In this document: one piece after another, positions 7,754 through 22,200 of the stretch
Layout of the letters: every line of letters begins with the position of its first letter
How positions within the stretch are numbered: the stretch's first letter is position 1
Source: Brugia malayi
Lineage: Eukaryota > Nematoda > Chromadorea > Rhabditida > Onchocercidae
DNA length: 64,000 bases
Assembly (NCBI RefSeq): GCF_000002995.4
Contig: NW_025062475.1
Coordinates: 5,336,187-5,400,186 of the forward strand
Reading direction: 5' to 3'
The notes under the pieces: model-generated
What the model was told of the DNA's origin: nothing
Seen by the model: only the letters and a program-made list of their open reading frames with translations
Database searches by the model: none
Made by a program: the position numbers and the translations under genes

Positions 7754-10700
7754 CTACTTTACCTTAACAACACCTTCCTTTTTACCGGTTTGTGATGTTT
7801 TCCTGGCATTAGGAGTGGATTTAGCGCTGGATTCACTTGGTTTCTTTGATAATGTCTTCTGGGTACCAGTTGCTGCTCCAGTTTTCGATTTCATGGATGC
7901 TTGTGGAACAGATTTACTTGTTGATGATACTTGACTACTTTGTCGGCCAGGCAATGACTAAAAATATAATTTTACTATAATAAATAAACCAAAAAAGGGA
8001 TTGAATTTCTATTGCATAACTTCTACTTTCAAATTTTACTTGTAAATTTGGACTTTAAATTGACCAACTTTTATTCATATCTTTTAATTTGAAAATAACA
8101 GTAGCTACATTAAGGATAACTTTTTTTCCATATGCATAAATTCCCTTAAGTAATAGTAATACGATAGAATAAAGTGTGAAATTAATCAAATATTCCCTAT
8201 CTTTGATCATAAATGATAGATGTACGATGGGATTTCATATGTATATAACTAACCTTTTTAGCATTTTCTTGAAAAACAACACCTTTTGGTTTTGGCTGTT
8301 GTTCTAAAATTGGAACTGTAATTGGAGGCACTACTTGAGAGGCTTGCTGTTGTTGTTGTTGTTGATGATGATGTGGCATTTGTGTTGGCAATAATAAATT
8401 TGGTGATGAAGTATGAAGGAAATTTGATGGTACCAAGCCACGAACACCATTTAATTCACCCATAAAAAAACCGTCTTCATCCATTTCCCCATATACAGTG
8501 ATAACATCACCAGCATGAAATGATAATTCAACCTAAACAAAAGATTTTTTTTTGATCGCGTATCTATGAATATTCGATAGTTTCTGCATTTGTTATTTAT
8601 TATTATCTATTAATTATTATTATTATCTTTATTTTTATTATTATTAATAATTATTGGTTTTCAATTAATTGCGCAATTGTTTTTTGCCTATAGAAATAAT
8701 TTGATATGATTGTTAGAACATAATAATTAATATTATTTGTTACGGATGTGACTAACCTGTTCCGCATCAACATTTGGACTTAATTCACGTGAGTCATAAT
8801 CAAATTTAGCTACAAATTTCCGGACTACCATGCCACCATTTATTCTACCATGCCTGAAAAAAAAACCTGTCCTTGTTTATAATTCTATTATGAAACTGGA
8901 GGAAAAAAAAATTCCAGAAATTAACATGAAAAGTTTATTCATTTGAATGAAATGATTAACTAACCTTTTTATTTAAGTTAATTTTAATGTATCTTTTTAA
9001 ATTATTGACGAAAGTTCATAAATTTCAATGATGTGTTACGTGTAAACATGCTAAATAATTTTAACTTAAGAAAATGACACATTGACTATTAAACTATATT
9101 AACAGCTACATGAGAGAGCCTAGGATAGTTTCATGAAATGAGCTGTACACTTAGGCATTCTCTTTTTTCTTCCTTCTAACGAAACGGTATTGAATTTACC
9201 GCGAATCCTCAGCAGTTGCAATAGTCTCAGATGGGTAATGCGACTGAGCAGTACCAGTTGAAACTCCATATTCCCGCATTGATCCATGACCTTTTTCAAG
9301 TCTGCCATAGTCACACCTTCTGTCGTAATTCCTTGCATCCCTAACGCCTTGATCTACTTCTCGATCTTTTCTCATTTCACGGTACTCTGCTACTTCACGT
9401 TGATCCCTGTACTCACGTAAATCCCTAAAATTGGCTAGCTGGAATGACTAGTGCTTTAGCAGATTTATGCTGAATCTAATGATTATCGTATTTACGAATA
9501 TTATATTCATACTATTGTGTGATTTCATTAAATCCCTTAATTTAGATGGAAGAACATTTGGCTACTATATCTTTTTAATCTTTTTTTGCATATATATACA
9601 TATACACTTTTTCCTCCCAAATTACCTATAATCACGCATTCTTTGATCATCATGTTCCTCCAAATAATCCCGTTCTCGTCTCGTCATACTTGCTTCACGC
9701 GGATATTTTGAATCTCGATAATCACGGCAATCTCGCATGTCTCGACCTTCACGTACATCGCGATAAGTACGCATGTCTCGTTCCCGAGGATCTCGAGGTC
9801 CTTCAGATTCATAAAAATCAGCTCTTTCACGTTCCGACAAATCTCTTTCATCCATATAATATTCTCTACGATCTCGATCAGCTGTTATTTCACGAGTTCT
9901 GCAATTATATTACAATAATTCCAAGTCTGAGATCTGAGTAAACTTAAATTTAGCTGATTGCTTCCTAAAAATGAAATTTACAAACCTATGATCACGTGCA
10001 TAACCGTAATAGTCACGTGTATGTCTTCCGTTCGGTGGATACATATCATATTCATCACCAACAGCACCACTTCCTCCTCTACCACCATATTCACTTCTTG
10101 CAGAAAGCAACCGATAATCACCAACAGGTATACGCCTGAATGATGTTCCGAAATAGTCACCTGATCTATTGGGTAACGAATGATCACGTCGATCAATAGA
10201 TGGATATTGCTCACCATCCACTGTTATTATCCTAAAACCTCTCAATAATTAGTGTGTTATAATTAATTTCAATTTGACCATATATATAAATTATAGGCTA
10301 TGCTTTCCATAGTTAGTTAAATAACTTTCTATTACCTGCTTCGTGGTGGTCGACGATCACCAGCGTGATCATAACTTCTTGACTTTAATGAACCCCAGCG
10401 CATTCGTCGTAAAGATGGTTCCAGAGTTGTAGCAGCATCTGAACGACGTCTTTGTGGTGGCATTAAATCATCTTTAGCAATTTCAATTACCATATTTGAA
10501 GGAACAAGTCCGATACGATGACCAATCTGTCCAGTGTAAAAACCATCTTGATCAACATCACCAAAAACCTAAAAGTAAACTCATCACATGATTAATTAAT
10601 TAATCCGAGAAAAGAAAAAAACGATTAAGAATAATGAGCGAAACAAAAAGAGATGAAAGGGAGGGAGAGAGAGAGAGAGAAAGAAAGACAAAGATAAAAA

Positions 10701-13700
10701 TAACCTTAATTAGCTGATGCTTTCGAAATGAAAGTTCTTCCTGCTGTGCGTTTGCATTTGGACTCATATGATGAGAATAATCAAATAAAGCCACAAACCA
10801 TCTATTATCAAAATTTTAATTTTAGATGAATTTTAAGGAATTTTAATATTATCATAACACTTCTAATTACTTTTTTGGCAGCAAAAAAGTAATTAGAAAT
10901 GAATAAAATAACATATTAATAATGTTAATTCGTCAAATTCCGAAATTTCTCATTTAAACCATCTATGCTTACATTTCCTTTTCTGATCAAATTCATTTAT
11001 CAATAATACATCATACAAAATCTTGATCTTGATTTTCTTCATGACTTAATTTTCTTACGATTTTTTTTTTTTTCGTGTTTTTAAAAGTAAAATAATGATG
11101 ACCTGCAGGAGAAGTCATCAAGTGCCATAGGTCGAAGATCCGGTTCACTCCTTGTACTACACAATTCTTCCGTGCGCACTCGCGCAACCGGAACTGGTAA
11201 GAAATTTCCCGTCCGAGTGGGAAAATTAATTAACGAACGTCCGGAACGGTCATCTGCACGATTTCGCAAATAATGTTCAAATCTGAAACAAAAAAAGAAA
11301 AAATAAAAAGTAAAACAAAAAAAAAACAATTTTTATAAGATTTTCATTGCGTCATATCTCAATTAAACAAAATTAGAATAAAAGATTATAAAGTAAATCC
11401 GTTTAATGGCATTTCTGATAATTTAATTAATTCATTTCAAAGATAAATTGACAAGATTAAAAAGGTTCAATTGATTTAAAGAGATGCACAATATGAAATA
11501 AATGTAAATACGATGGGCTTCTTATGAATAGGAATTAAAATATATTTACTGAGTTTTAGGCATGTCTTCTGCTATATTTCGAAGACAACAAGCCTGAATA
11601 AGACATAATAAATGCATCTCAGACAGCAATAAAAAAAAATTACATATGCTTTAAACTTGGCTTTACTTCTATCATCCTGTCTTTTTTTTTCTTCCCCTTC
11701 GTTTTTTTGCAAGAACTTTTTTAAAACTTTTCTCTCTCTCTATTTTTTTTTTTTTTTTGATTGTTTCAAATATCAATAATTTCTTTTCTATTTTTTCTCT
11801 TCCACCACTTTTTCTCTATCTCTTTCTTTCCAACTCTTTTAATTCTATTTCATTTCATTTTATGTATTTATTGTATATCTCTAGAGTGAGATATTTTTAA
11901 TACATTCTAAGCAACTAAGTTTTCTCATATAAGAAAGAGGAAAATTTCACTTAAGGCACCTCAGCTAAAGTCCTCTTTATAAGGCCTTCCTCTATGCATA
12001 TGTTACGTAGGCTTTACACATCCTTAAGGAATTTTATATCTTCTAACAAACACTTCATCTAGGCTTTTGCAGTAATCTTTCCTTCTTTAACAACTATAAC
12101 AACAGTAGTAGGAGTAACAGTAAGTAATAGGCAGTAATAGGAGGTGTGATAAAAACAGTAAATAATAATAAATAATAATGGTAATGATAATAATAATTAT
12201 TACTGATCAATAATAATATTAACAATAATAATAACCAACAATAATAATTAATAATAATGATAATAGTAGTAATAACGATAATAAATATTAGTAATAATAA
12301 TGATAATAATAATAAATAATTAGTAATAACAATAATAATAATAATAATAATAGTGGCAAGAAAGTTAGCTCATTGCAATTTTTGAATTAAAAAAAATACA
12401 AGTAATAAATTTACCTAGTCCTAGAATTCTGTGATGTTAATGTCCACGGTGATATACGATGTTTGAGAAGATAATTATGCTCCATCTCGAGTACACTCGG
12501 TTTTTCTTCCGTCGTTGTTAAATCACGACGTAATGCATGCGGATGAAATATGTAATACTGATTTGGTGTTTTCCATTGCTAAATTACTTCCAATGATGGA
12601 CAGTTTTTGAAACATTAAAAAGAAAATTGAAAATACAAGAAGAAAAAAAATTGTAATATTATAAAAAAGTGCAAAAAATAAAAATAAAAAAATTACAAAT
12701 TACGATAAAAAATAGCTGTTGCATTAATTTATTTTTGCTTTATACAATGAAATTATTAATATTCACAAATGTGATATAAATTTAATATCTTTACCGAGTT
12801 GAATTCAAATTATGAAATTATAATACATTTTTCTTTTTGTAAATGGAATCAATTTAACCGTGAAATAAAATATTTAATAAAAATTATTAAAACAAAACCA
12901 TAAGTTTAAGTAATAATTAAATAAGGGGTAAAGGTAATTGTTTTGTTAAAAAGAAGAAAAGTACGAAATGTGCATAGGAATTTCAAAAAAAAAATTTTAA
13001 ATAAGGAAAAGGAAAAATTATTGCAAATTTAGAAAATTTTGAATCTACAAAAAAAAAAAAAAAAACTGTTTGAATTCGAAGATGAGTAGTTTCTATTTCA
13101 ATTGAATTGTACAGTATAAAAAACATACTTTAAAAAAAATTATTAGAATGTAGAAATTAGATTAAAATTTGTCAAATATGTCATTTATTGACATAAAAGC
13201 TTGTTTAAATAAATAGAAATGTACTGGTAATCTATGATCTATGTTAGCTTACTAATTCTACTTAGATAAAGCAAAGCAATATAGATGATACTAATATTGA
13301 TATGAAGCCTTGATCAATGAATAATCTATGTAAACTGATTGATAAAAAGTCTATATTCATTAGAGGAATGTTGTTTATTTAAAATTTTAGCTACTTTATG
13401 TTATATATTAATGAAATTTCACAGAAAAGAAACAGAAACAAAAAAAAAAAAATCAATATTGATAAATAAATCAATTGACTGAAAAAATCAATTTCGTCAT
13501 AAAATATAAGCAGAGGAAAATAATCACTAATATTTTATTTTCAAAGAAAAAAATTTCTTTTTAATAATTCAATTCAAACTCTATTACATCATTAGGAAGG
13601 AAACAAAATATAAATTACAGCTTAAAAAGAGTTAAAATTTATTTCATTTAATAATCATTTTTAAAAGAAAAAAAAAAGAAAAGAGAAGAAACAAAAAAGA

Positions 13701-14919
13701 CATTTCAAAATATTTGTCAAGTTAAAATTAAAAAAGAAAAAATGAACCTCATGTAATAAACCAGATGTTTGATAATTTTTTAATAAACCATTATAATTTA
13801 TTCCAGATGTACTACCACTACCACCAGAGTAACCCAATTTACCATTTCCTGAGAGATTGAGCAGTGAGCTATTGATAGCTGGTATACCTGTGATAGTGAA
13901 AAAGTTTAAATAAATTGATTGATTGATTGATTGATTTATTATTGATGCCACTATTTACAATTCCTAAATCTAAACTAAGCTAATTAGTTATTCATTAATA
14001 GCCGTCATTATCATCTCCATCATTACTGTCACTATCACTACTGTTATCATTATCACCATCATCACTACTACTAGCAGCACTACTTTGTACCAATTGATGA
14101 TGTTTACTGATATGCATTTGATCGAGACCTGAATACCTTATCAATATTTTGTTACCTGAAAATTGATTACTAGCATTTGTATGATAGGATAAAAAAGATA
14201 GCAAACGGAAGAGATATTTGGCTACTATTATTAACTAATAAAATAATAAGCTGAGTTTTCATAAAGTTAAGGTCAGACTATTCGCGATTACGAAGTTAGT
14301 AAGGTGAGAATATTTGGAATTAGAAGATTATTAAGGCCAGATTAATCATTATTATAAAATTAGTAAGGTGAGATTATATGCTATTACAAAGGTTAATTAG
14401 ACTATTTATGATTATGGAGTTAGCAATGCCAAACCATCTGCGATTACAAAATTAGTGTGGAAATGAAGAGCCTAAAAGAGTCTAATTGTCTCTTGAACAA
14501 TCAATTCGTCAAATATGTCCTAATAGCTGTTTGTAAAGTTTGCAAAAAAGAAAAGGAAAGGACATTGCTATAATGTTGTCATCAGAGATATGAAGAAACT
14601 TTCTATAAAATGACTGATAAGACTAGTGCTATTCTTATTGCTTTTGTTATTACTTAAACGAAGAAGACATTAATTAAATAATTATGAAATATCCGAAAAT
14701 ATTAAATTTAATAAAGAAAAAGACAAAGATAGACAGACCAGGTGTGATATGATGATTTCCATATGTTGGACGTGATATCATCATCGAATTATTCATTAAA
14801 TTATTGATAGTAGCAAGATTTCCCTGAGAAGTTTGTAAAAGATCAGTCATTGCTGTTGTTGTTATTGGTGGTGGTGGTGCTGTTATTGTTGTTGTTATTG
14901 CTATTGTTGGTGCTATTGT

Positions 14920-14951
<32 letters not shown>

Positions 14952-17900
14952 CTGTTGTTGTTATTGTTGTTGGTATTGTTGTTGCAATTGATGTTTGTCC
15001 AACAGAAATACTGATTGGAGCAAGTGATGATATCTTAAAATACAAATATTTTCTTTTCCTTGTTCTTTATTTTTGCTCAGCTTTAATTTATTACTAAATG
15101 TTTTTAACATTTAAAGAAAGAAAAGAAAAAAGTAAAAGCGAGGGAAGGAAAGAAAGAGAGAAAGAGAGAAGGAAAAAGGAAAGAAAGATATTATTTGTTA
15201 ATATTGCTTAGCTTGTTGCATAATATTAGCAAGAAATTTTCTTCATGATGATGACATCAATCTGTAATTTCAAACTAAAATGACACATTGTCGAGAATGA
15301 GATGACAGTTAGAATCTAGATAATGATGATGATGATAATGATGACAGATGTGGCGGTGATAGCGGCAGTGTGTATTTTGATGATATAAAAAGACTTTTGC
15401 GCTTAAAAACTTATGGCAAAATATTATTGATTTTAATAAATAATTTAAGCTGAACTTTTTCATTTCTCTTATCCATATTTTTCTATATATTTCATTAGAA
15501 ATGCAGAAGGACAGATAGGTGAAGGAGAGGGAGAGGGAGAGGTAAAGAAACAAAGAAGAGAGAGAGAGAAGAAAATTAATGATCAATCAAGTCAATGATT
15601 ATAATTTTCTAAAGCATTATTTCTTCGTTTATGAAGATTGACTTCTTTTTTCTTTGCATTTAATTTCAAATTTAAGAATAAAAAAGTAAATTTGAATTGT
15701 AAATGTATAAAGTTTAAGATTTAAATTAATGAATGTAAAAATATGTAAGATTATTATTATGTTACATATAATTCTGCATAGTATCATACTTTTAATATGA
15801 ATAAATTGAAGCCTGAATTAATGATTCAATAAAAATATGTCTGAAATATGGTACATACCAATGAAGGTCGTACACCGGTAGATGGTATTCTCTGCACCAA
15901 ATTCGACTGTACACCAAATGTTGTAGTACGATTTGTAAGTTCGCTAGTATTTGTAATGTCACGTGGGACACGGCAAACGTTTGAATCTGATGATACGGAA
16001 CCTTCTTTTGTCCTTGTTCGAACAGTAATGAAAATTGGTGGATCGTCCGCAAAATCGGACAATCGGAGAAGTACGTGATCTGCTAAATAACTCTTTTGGA
16101 AAAAACAGTTTGACTTAATTACAAATAAAAGAAATGATAATTTGAGAAGTTTTAATAACTTTATATTAATTTTATTTTAAAGTTCCCATTTATATTGCTA
16201 TAATATGTTAGAATTGATTTATATATTTAAAAAAATATTAAAATTGATTTTTAATGTTAGTCGTATAAATGTTGGCAAAAATTTTTTATTCAGAAAAAAA
16301 CTGACGATAGATAAAATATGTGAAATGAAAGTACAAAATATAAAGCAAATTTATCATTTATTTTAAAAATCGGTTTCTTCTTCTTTTCAAATGTTTGTAA
16401 TCTCAAAATATCACGAATTAACCTGCGAAAATTACATAACTTCCGATTATGTGTCTTTATGATTCATTTATTTATACTAATAATTTCAAAATATAATATT
16501 TAGAAGTAAAGTTTTTGTAGCCTTTGATTTTTTATACATCTAATTTTTTCTTTGATGTATTTTTATAATATTTAGTCATTTTATAATAAATGTATACTTT
16601 TTATAAAACGTTATGTGTAAAGTTTTTATAATACCAAATTGTTAATACAAAATAGAAATAGTTTTTTTATTTCGAAAACTCTTTTCTTTTTTTCTAATTT
16701 GTTTATAATATTTAATGAGTGATTTATGTTCGCACCTGTATATATTTATCAGAAAAAAAGAATATGCAATAAATTAAAGATGTGTTATAATTTGTTAAGA
16801 TCAAATTTAAAAACATATATTTTAGAAATTTGAACAAATTGCTTCATTTTTTTTAAATTTAGTATATCAAAAATATTACATAACATGGATAATTTTATCA
16901 ATTATTAATGAAATATATGATTGTGTCCTGATTATATCATTCCGGACATTCCGGATATGTCCAATTAATCAATCATTATTTACGAATAAGTATTCAGTCT
17001 CTCTATTTTGCGATAAGCAATATAATCTGAAAGAAAAGTGATTCAAAGTTGTGTAGGCAAAGTAGTGCAATATTTGTTATATAATAATAGGAATAATTAA
17101 TGAATTATTTGTAAGTAAAATGTATTTTGAATGAAAACATGTAAGAATAAGAGAGAAAAAGATAAAGAGGAAGAGAAAGAGAGTAGAGGGAAAAAATGTA
17201 AAATGAAGAGACTTTTTTCTTTATGCTTAAAAGTATTCTAATTGCGATTATCTGTTATTTTTATTCAGAGAAAAACTAATCTCTTTCCAAATTTTATATT
17301 CAATTTCATCCATTAATCAGTGATTGCTCAGTCCATCTAATAATGCAATTAAAAAAAAAAAAAAAAAAAAACGAATTCATTTTAATTGTTCTTATGAAAT
17401 ATTCAGTAATTTGAATTAATTTTTGAACGCATTAAAATATTTGCAAATTTTCTGAACTAATATTTCATAATGTCGACGGAGAGCTAAAGTCTTATTTTTT
17501 TTTGAAAAATACTAATTTATGTGATGATTTTATATCATAAATGCAATTAAATGTTTCATTTTATTCTAAATTTAACTTATAATGCTGTTAATTACATAAA
17601 TTTTGTTATACGCCGAATAATTACAAAATTCAATTTAGGGTGCTATTAATTAAGTGAATTTCATTTTATGACAAATAATTATTCAAAATACTGTTAATGA
17701 TCAAAATTTGCATTAATTATTACTGTAAAAATGAACAAAATACGATAACATAAAATTTTTAATATCCATTTGCAATAATCATCCAATAAATCAAATGAAC
17801 ATTTCATTTAATTCATTTATTAATTGGTTTAATTTAAACAAATTTAATGGACCTAAATTCAACGCAAATACATACAATGATAAAATTATTATTGTTTGTT

Positions 17901-19256
17901 ATGAAAAATTTTCGCTTACATTTCAATTAATAAAATAATCAATTGAATTTGATATATAATTAATTTAACCATCGAAATGTCGGATATATTGAAATGTTGA
18001 AATCATAAAATAAGTTTGAAGTGAAAGAATAAAAACAAAAATGTAATTTTTTCATTTGTAAAAAAAATTTTTTTTTAAACGTACACTAATAATGATAGCA
18101 ATACATTAAAAATAATAATAATAATATATATAATAAAAAAATAAAGATAAATAATGACGATAATTAATAATAGTAAACGATAACAATTTTAAAGAATGTT
18201 CATAACTTTGTAATCTTCTTATATACTCAAATGTTTCAAGCTATAAAATAATTAGTTTTAAAAAATGATAGAAATCATAGAACAAAATTAGATATATATC
18301 GCCAATTGCCACAAAATATTCCTTCCGCATTCCTCTAATTATATATATATATATTTTTTCATTTTAATACAAAAATGAATTTAATTATTAATTCAGATTC
18401 GGGGAAATATATCACAGCTTTTTCTGATGATTTTATAATAAAACACCGCATTACACTATGTTTAAAAAAAAAATTTTTTTAAATAATTGAAATATAATTT
18501 CATCAGTTTGAATATTGTAGTGACTTTGCTGTAATTAAATAAAAAAATTATTTATTAAATTAATATATTAGAAGTACTAGTAATATTAGAAGAACTAGAG
18601 TAGTGGGTAAAAGGGCAGAAAATTAGTTTTGCTGTTACTTGTTGTTAGAGTTTCATGAATTTTTGAAAAAGTAGAAGCTACTACCGGTTAATTTTTCTTG
18701 TCACAGCAAAAAAAGGTTTGAAGTGAAAGTGCTGAAAATTTTTTAAATTTCTTTTATATAGGATAGAAGAAAGGAATATTTCATGATTTAATTCTTCTGA
18801 AAAGTCTACAATGCAATGCGCAATTACTGTTTTCCGGAATTTTGTACTTTAGCTTATCTGAACAGGAGCGCTATCATCAGCTAAATTGAATCAATTAAGT
18901 AAAAAAAAAAAAAAAAAACTGAACAACCACTTATACTAAAATTTAAATCAATGAAAAGATAATTTCTGGAAATATTGCTTTTTTGATGTTTCATTTTCTG
19001 GCTATTTTGTTGATAATATTATTTGTTTATAACAGGTAATTCGAGTAATTAATTACCCTTGATTGAAAATCATTTATCATGATAAAACAAATGAATAATA
19101 AGGAAGTAACGATAAAAAGATCAGTTTAAATTTAATGCACAAGCATTGAATAATTTTGCAATGATTTCTTTGTCTTTCTTCCTCAATATGACTCTGTGAG
19201 GAATAATTTAATTATTAAGACTATAAGAAATTTCTAAATATTTACAATAAAATTGT

Positions 19257-19292
<36 letters not shown>

Positions 19293-22200
19293 GAAATATA
19301 TAAATCTCAGAAAACCGGAAAAAAATTTTTTTTTAATTCTTAATTCATAAATCTCTTACTTTCTACAAACTATTTTTAAGCATTCAAAAAAGAATTTTTA
19401 TTAATTTTTTAGTAGTTAGTGAATCGTTTAAGTTTTTTCGTTAATCAATTTGCTTACTTTTGTTTATTTATATTGTCCACATTCATGTTTTTTACCTTAT
19501 ATCAAGTCAATAACATAGAAATATTTAAATAGAATTCAAATTTGACTAGAATAATTAAAATTTAATTAAATCTACAAAAGTATTAACAAATATTGAGTGA
19601 GAATTATTTAGTCATTTTTTTCTTAAAGTTCATTAATTATCATCCCATAGCCCATCACCGTATATAAGATCATTAATTAAAGTACTTACGCAAAATACCA
19701 AAACAACAACAACAAAGTAAACAATAATACATAAATATTTCTTAAAATGAAATTTCATTTTATTCTGCCCCATTTTATGCAAAGGAAAATAGGCACACAA
19801 TTTCATAAAAAATCCATATTAGACTGTACTTTTTCTTATTCGATTCTAAAATTCATCAATCTAAATTTGACCATTTGAAATGAAAAACTTCAGTTCGATA
19901 ACATCGTTTTCTTTTCCCTCCTTTTTTCTCTTCAAGATTTTAGATGAAAATTTTTTCTTTCTTTCTCTCCCTTTCCCTCTCTCTATTTCTCTCTCCCTTT
20001 TATATCCCAATGGTATAATCAATCATTTTTGCGCTTCAAGCGGAATTTGAGATAACCTTTGAAAAGTGGGGAGAAAAAAGGAAAAAAGTGAGAAAAGAAA
20101 AGAAAAAAAAGAAAGGAAAAAAACAAGCAAAAAAAAAAGGAATGGAAATTTTTTGATAATAATACTGCGCATAAATAGAGAAAGTCGGAAATATCGGAAT
20201 TATATAAGGCTAATCAGTTTATTCCGGTTTATCAATCAGCAAATATCATTGTTTGAGGAAAACAAAAACAGAAAAAAACAAACAAGAATATAATGGTTTT
20301 TTCTCTATTTATTTTTACAATTATTATTATTATTACTGCCATTATTATCATTATGCTATCATTGTTATTACCATTACTATTATTATTACTATCATTATTA
20401 TTATTATTATTGCTATTATTATTAGCAGGATTAATGCATGGCAACCTTGTTGGAATTTATGCTTAGAAGAAGGAAAATATTGAAGTTTACAGAATATGAA
20501 AAAACTAAGTAATTAATTCGGAAATTTTTTAATATTTTTACTCTGAACAAAACAAAATGGCTAATGGATCTTGAAAAAGATAAAATTATGTTTGCAATTA
20601 TTCCCAATAACTTATAAAAAGACAAAAATTAACAGTTTATATTTTCGATCAATCAAATTAAACAATTATTTTTCATATATATGTTATATTTGAAAATTTT
20701 TATTAAAAAATGAATAGCATAGTGTGTAATTTGTTGACAATAACTCTAAAAATTGCTGAGAAACTTTTTGACGTTCAGCAACAGAATGACAAATTTGTTT
20801 CTAAAAGTAAGAATTAATTTTAGAAAGAAATTTAATTCGACTTATTCGTGCAAAGCAAAGTATTTTTTTTTTTTGAAAAAGATAAGAAATGAATTGGAAA
20901 AGACAGATTAGAAGAAGAGCTGTCGTATAATAAAGATAATTTAAAAAATGGAAAGAAAAAGCTTTGCTCTCAAAAAAAAAAAAAAAAAATCTAAAAGTAC
21001 TGAAAAGCCTTAAGGCTAAAATAAAAATTTATGCTTTTTGAAATCTTGCGTTCAACTTTTCATACACATTTTATTATCATTGCTAATATTTTTTGTGCTA
21101 AAAATATGAAAATGATAATGCATTTATTTTTCTTTTCATTAATAAAATTGAAATTTTTTACAGTTTACAAGAAATTAATCCGCTTGTAGTAAAATGTATG
21201 TAAAAAACAGAGCAAAAAAAGAAATAATTTGAATTTTGTACAAATTACCATTTGCATTAAAATTTTTCCTTACTACAATAATTCTTATTTCTGTTCTTTT
21301 TGTTAAGCAAATTTTTGAAATTAAAAAAAAATTTTAAAAAGGAAAAAATAAGTAAAAGTTTTGAAAAACATTGTTTCAAATTTTAAAAAATCACTATAAT
21401 TTTTTCAAGTTTTATTATAACTTTTTTAAAAAAATTTAAAAATTATAACTTTTTGTATTAAAGAAGAAAAAAGAAAAAAGAACTGAAAAAAGACACACAT
21501 TATATAATAGATATAAGACTATTTATGATACTAATGAATAATAACCATGGTCTGGAAAGGAAAGCAAGGAGAGAGAGAGAGAGAGAGAAAAGATCTACCA
21601 CAAATAATTTATTAGAAATTCTGTTCTTTAAAAAAGATAAATTTTTCATCGATAAAATATTTTTAATTACAAATGTATGTCCATATAAAATTTCTTATTA
21701 ATAATATATTTTTAAATTTTTTTTTTTTTTCGATAAAAATATTTCTAGCGTAATTATTAAAAAAAAAGAAAGAAAGAATGGAAATGGAGAACTAAAAAGC
21801 TTACTAAAGTAGAAAAGAATTTTAAAATACTCAAAGTAATCGATATTGAAGAAAGGTAGATATTGTTGCATGCAACAAAGATATAAGTTATATATTAAGT
21901 TAAAAAGTTATAAAAATTATATTTTATCACTTTTGTCATGTCATATAATTTCCCATAAAAGATTTGTTTCCCAATTTTTATTAAATATTTCTTCTTTTTT
22001 TTTACATTGAAAAAATAATGAGCAAAATTAAATTGAAATGAAAATTTACATGCATGTTTAATGAGACTGTCCACGAACTATAAGGGATCTAAATTTAGGT
22101 GCAATTTCGTCTGCTTTTTCTTTTTTTTCTTGGATGAAAGTTAATTTCTTGTCATGGAAAATTTTGCATAAATGCTTCTGTAAACAATGTCTAAAAAATT

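Noticed and set aside
13995..14204. Ser/Asp-rich open frame ending in a stop, possible alternative rimb-1 terminus
   Set aside because: Its distal part is a GAT/AGT microsatellite; only the short donor-bounded 5' part is kept, as a cassette-exon candidate.
20066..20483. Lys-rich and Ile/Asn-rich frames in the big rimb-1 intron
   Set aside because: Products of poly-A purine tracts and the ATT microsatellite.
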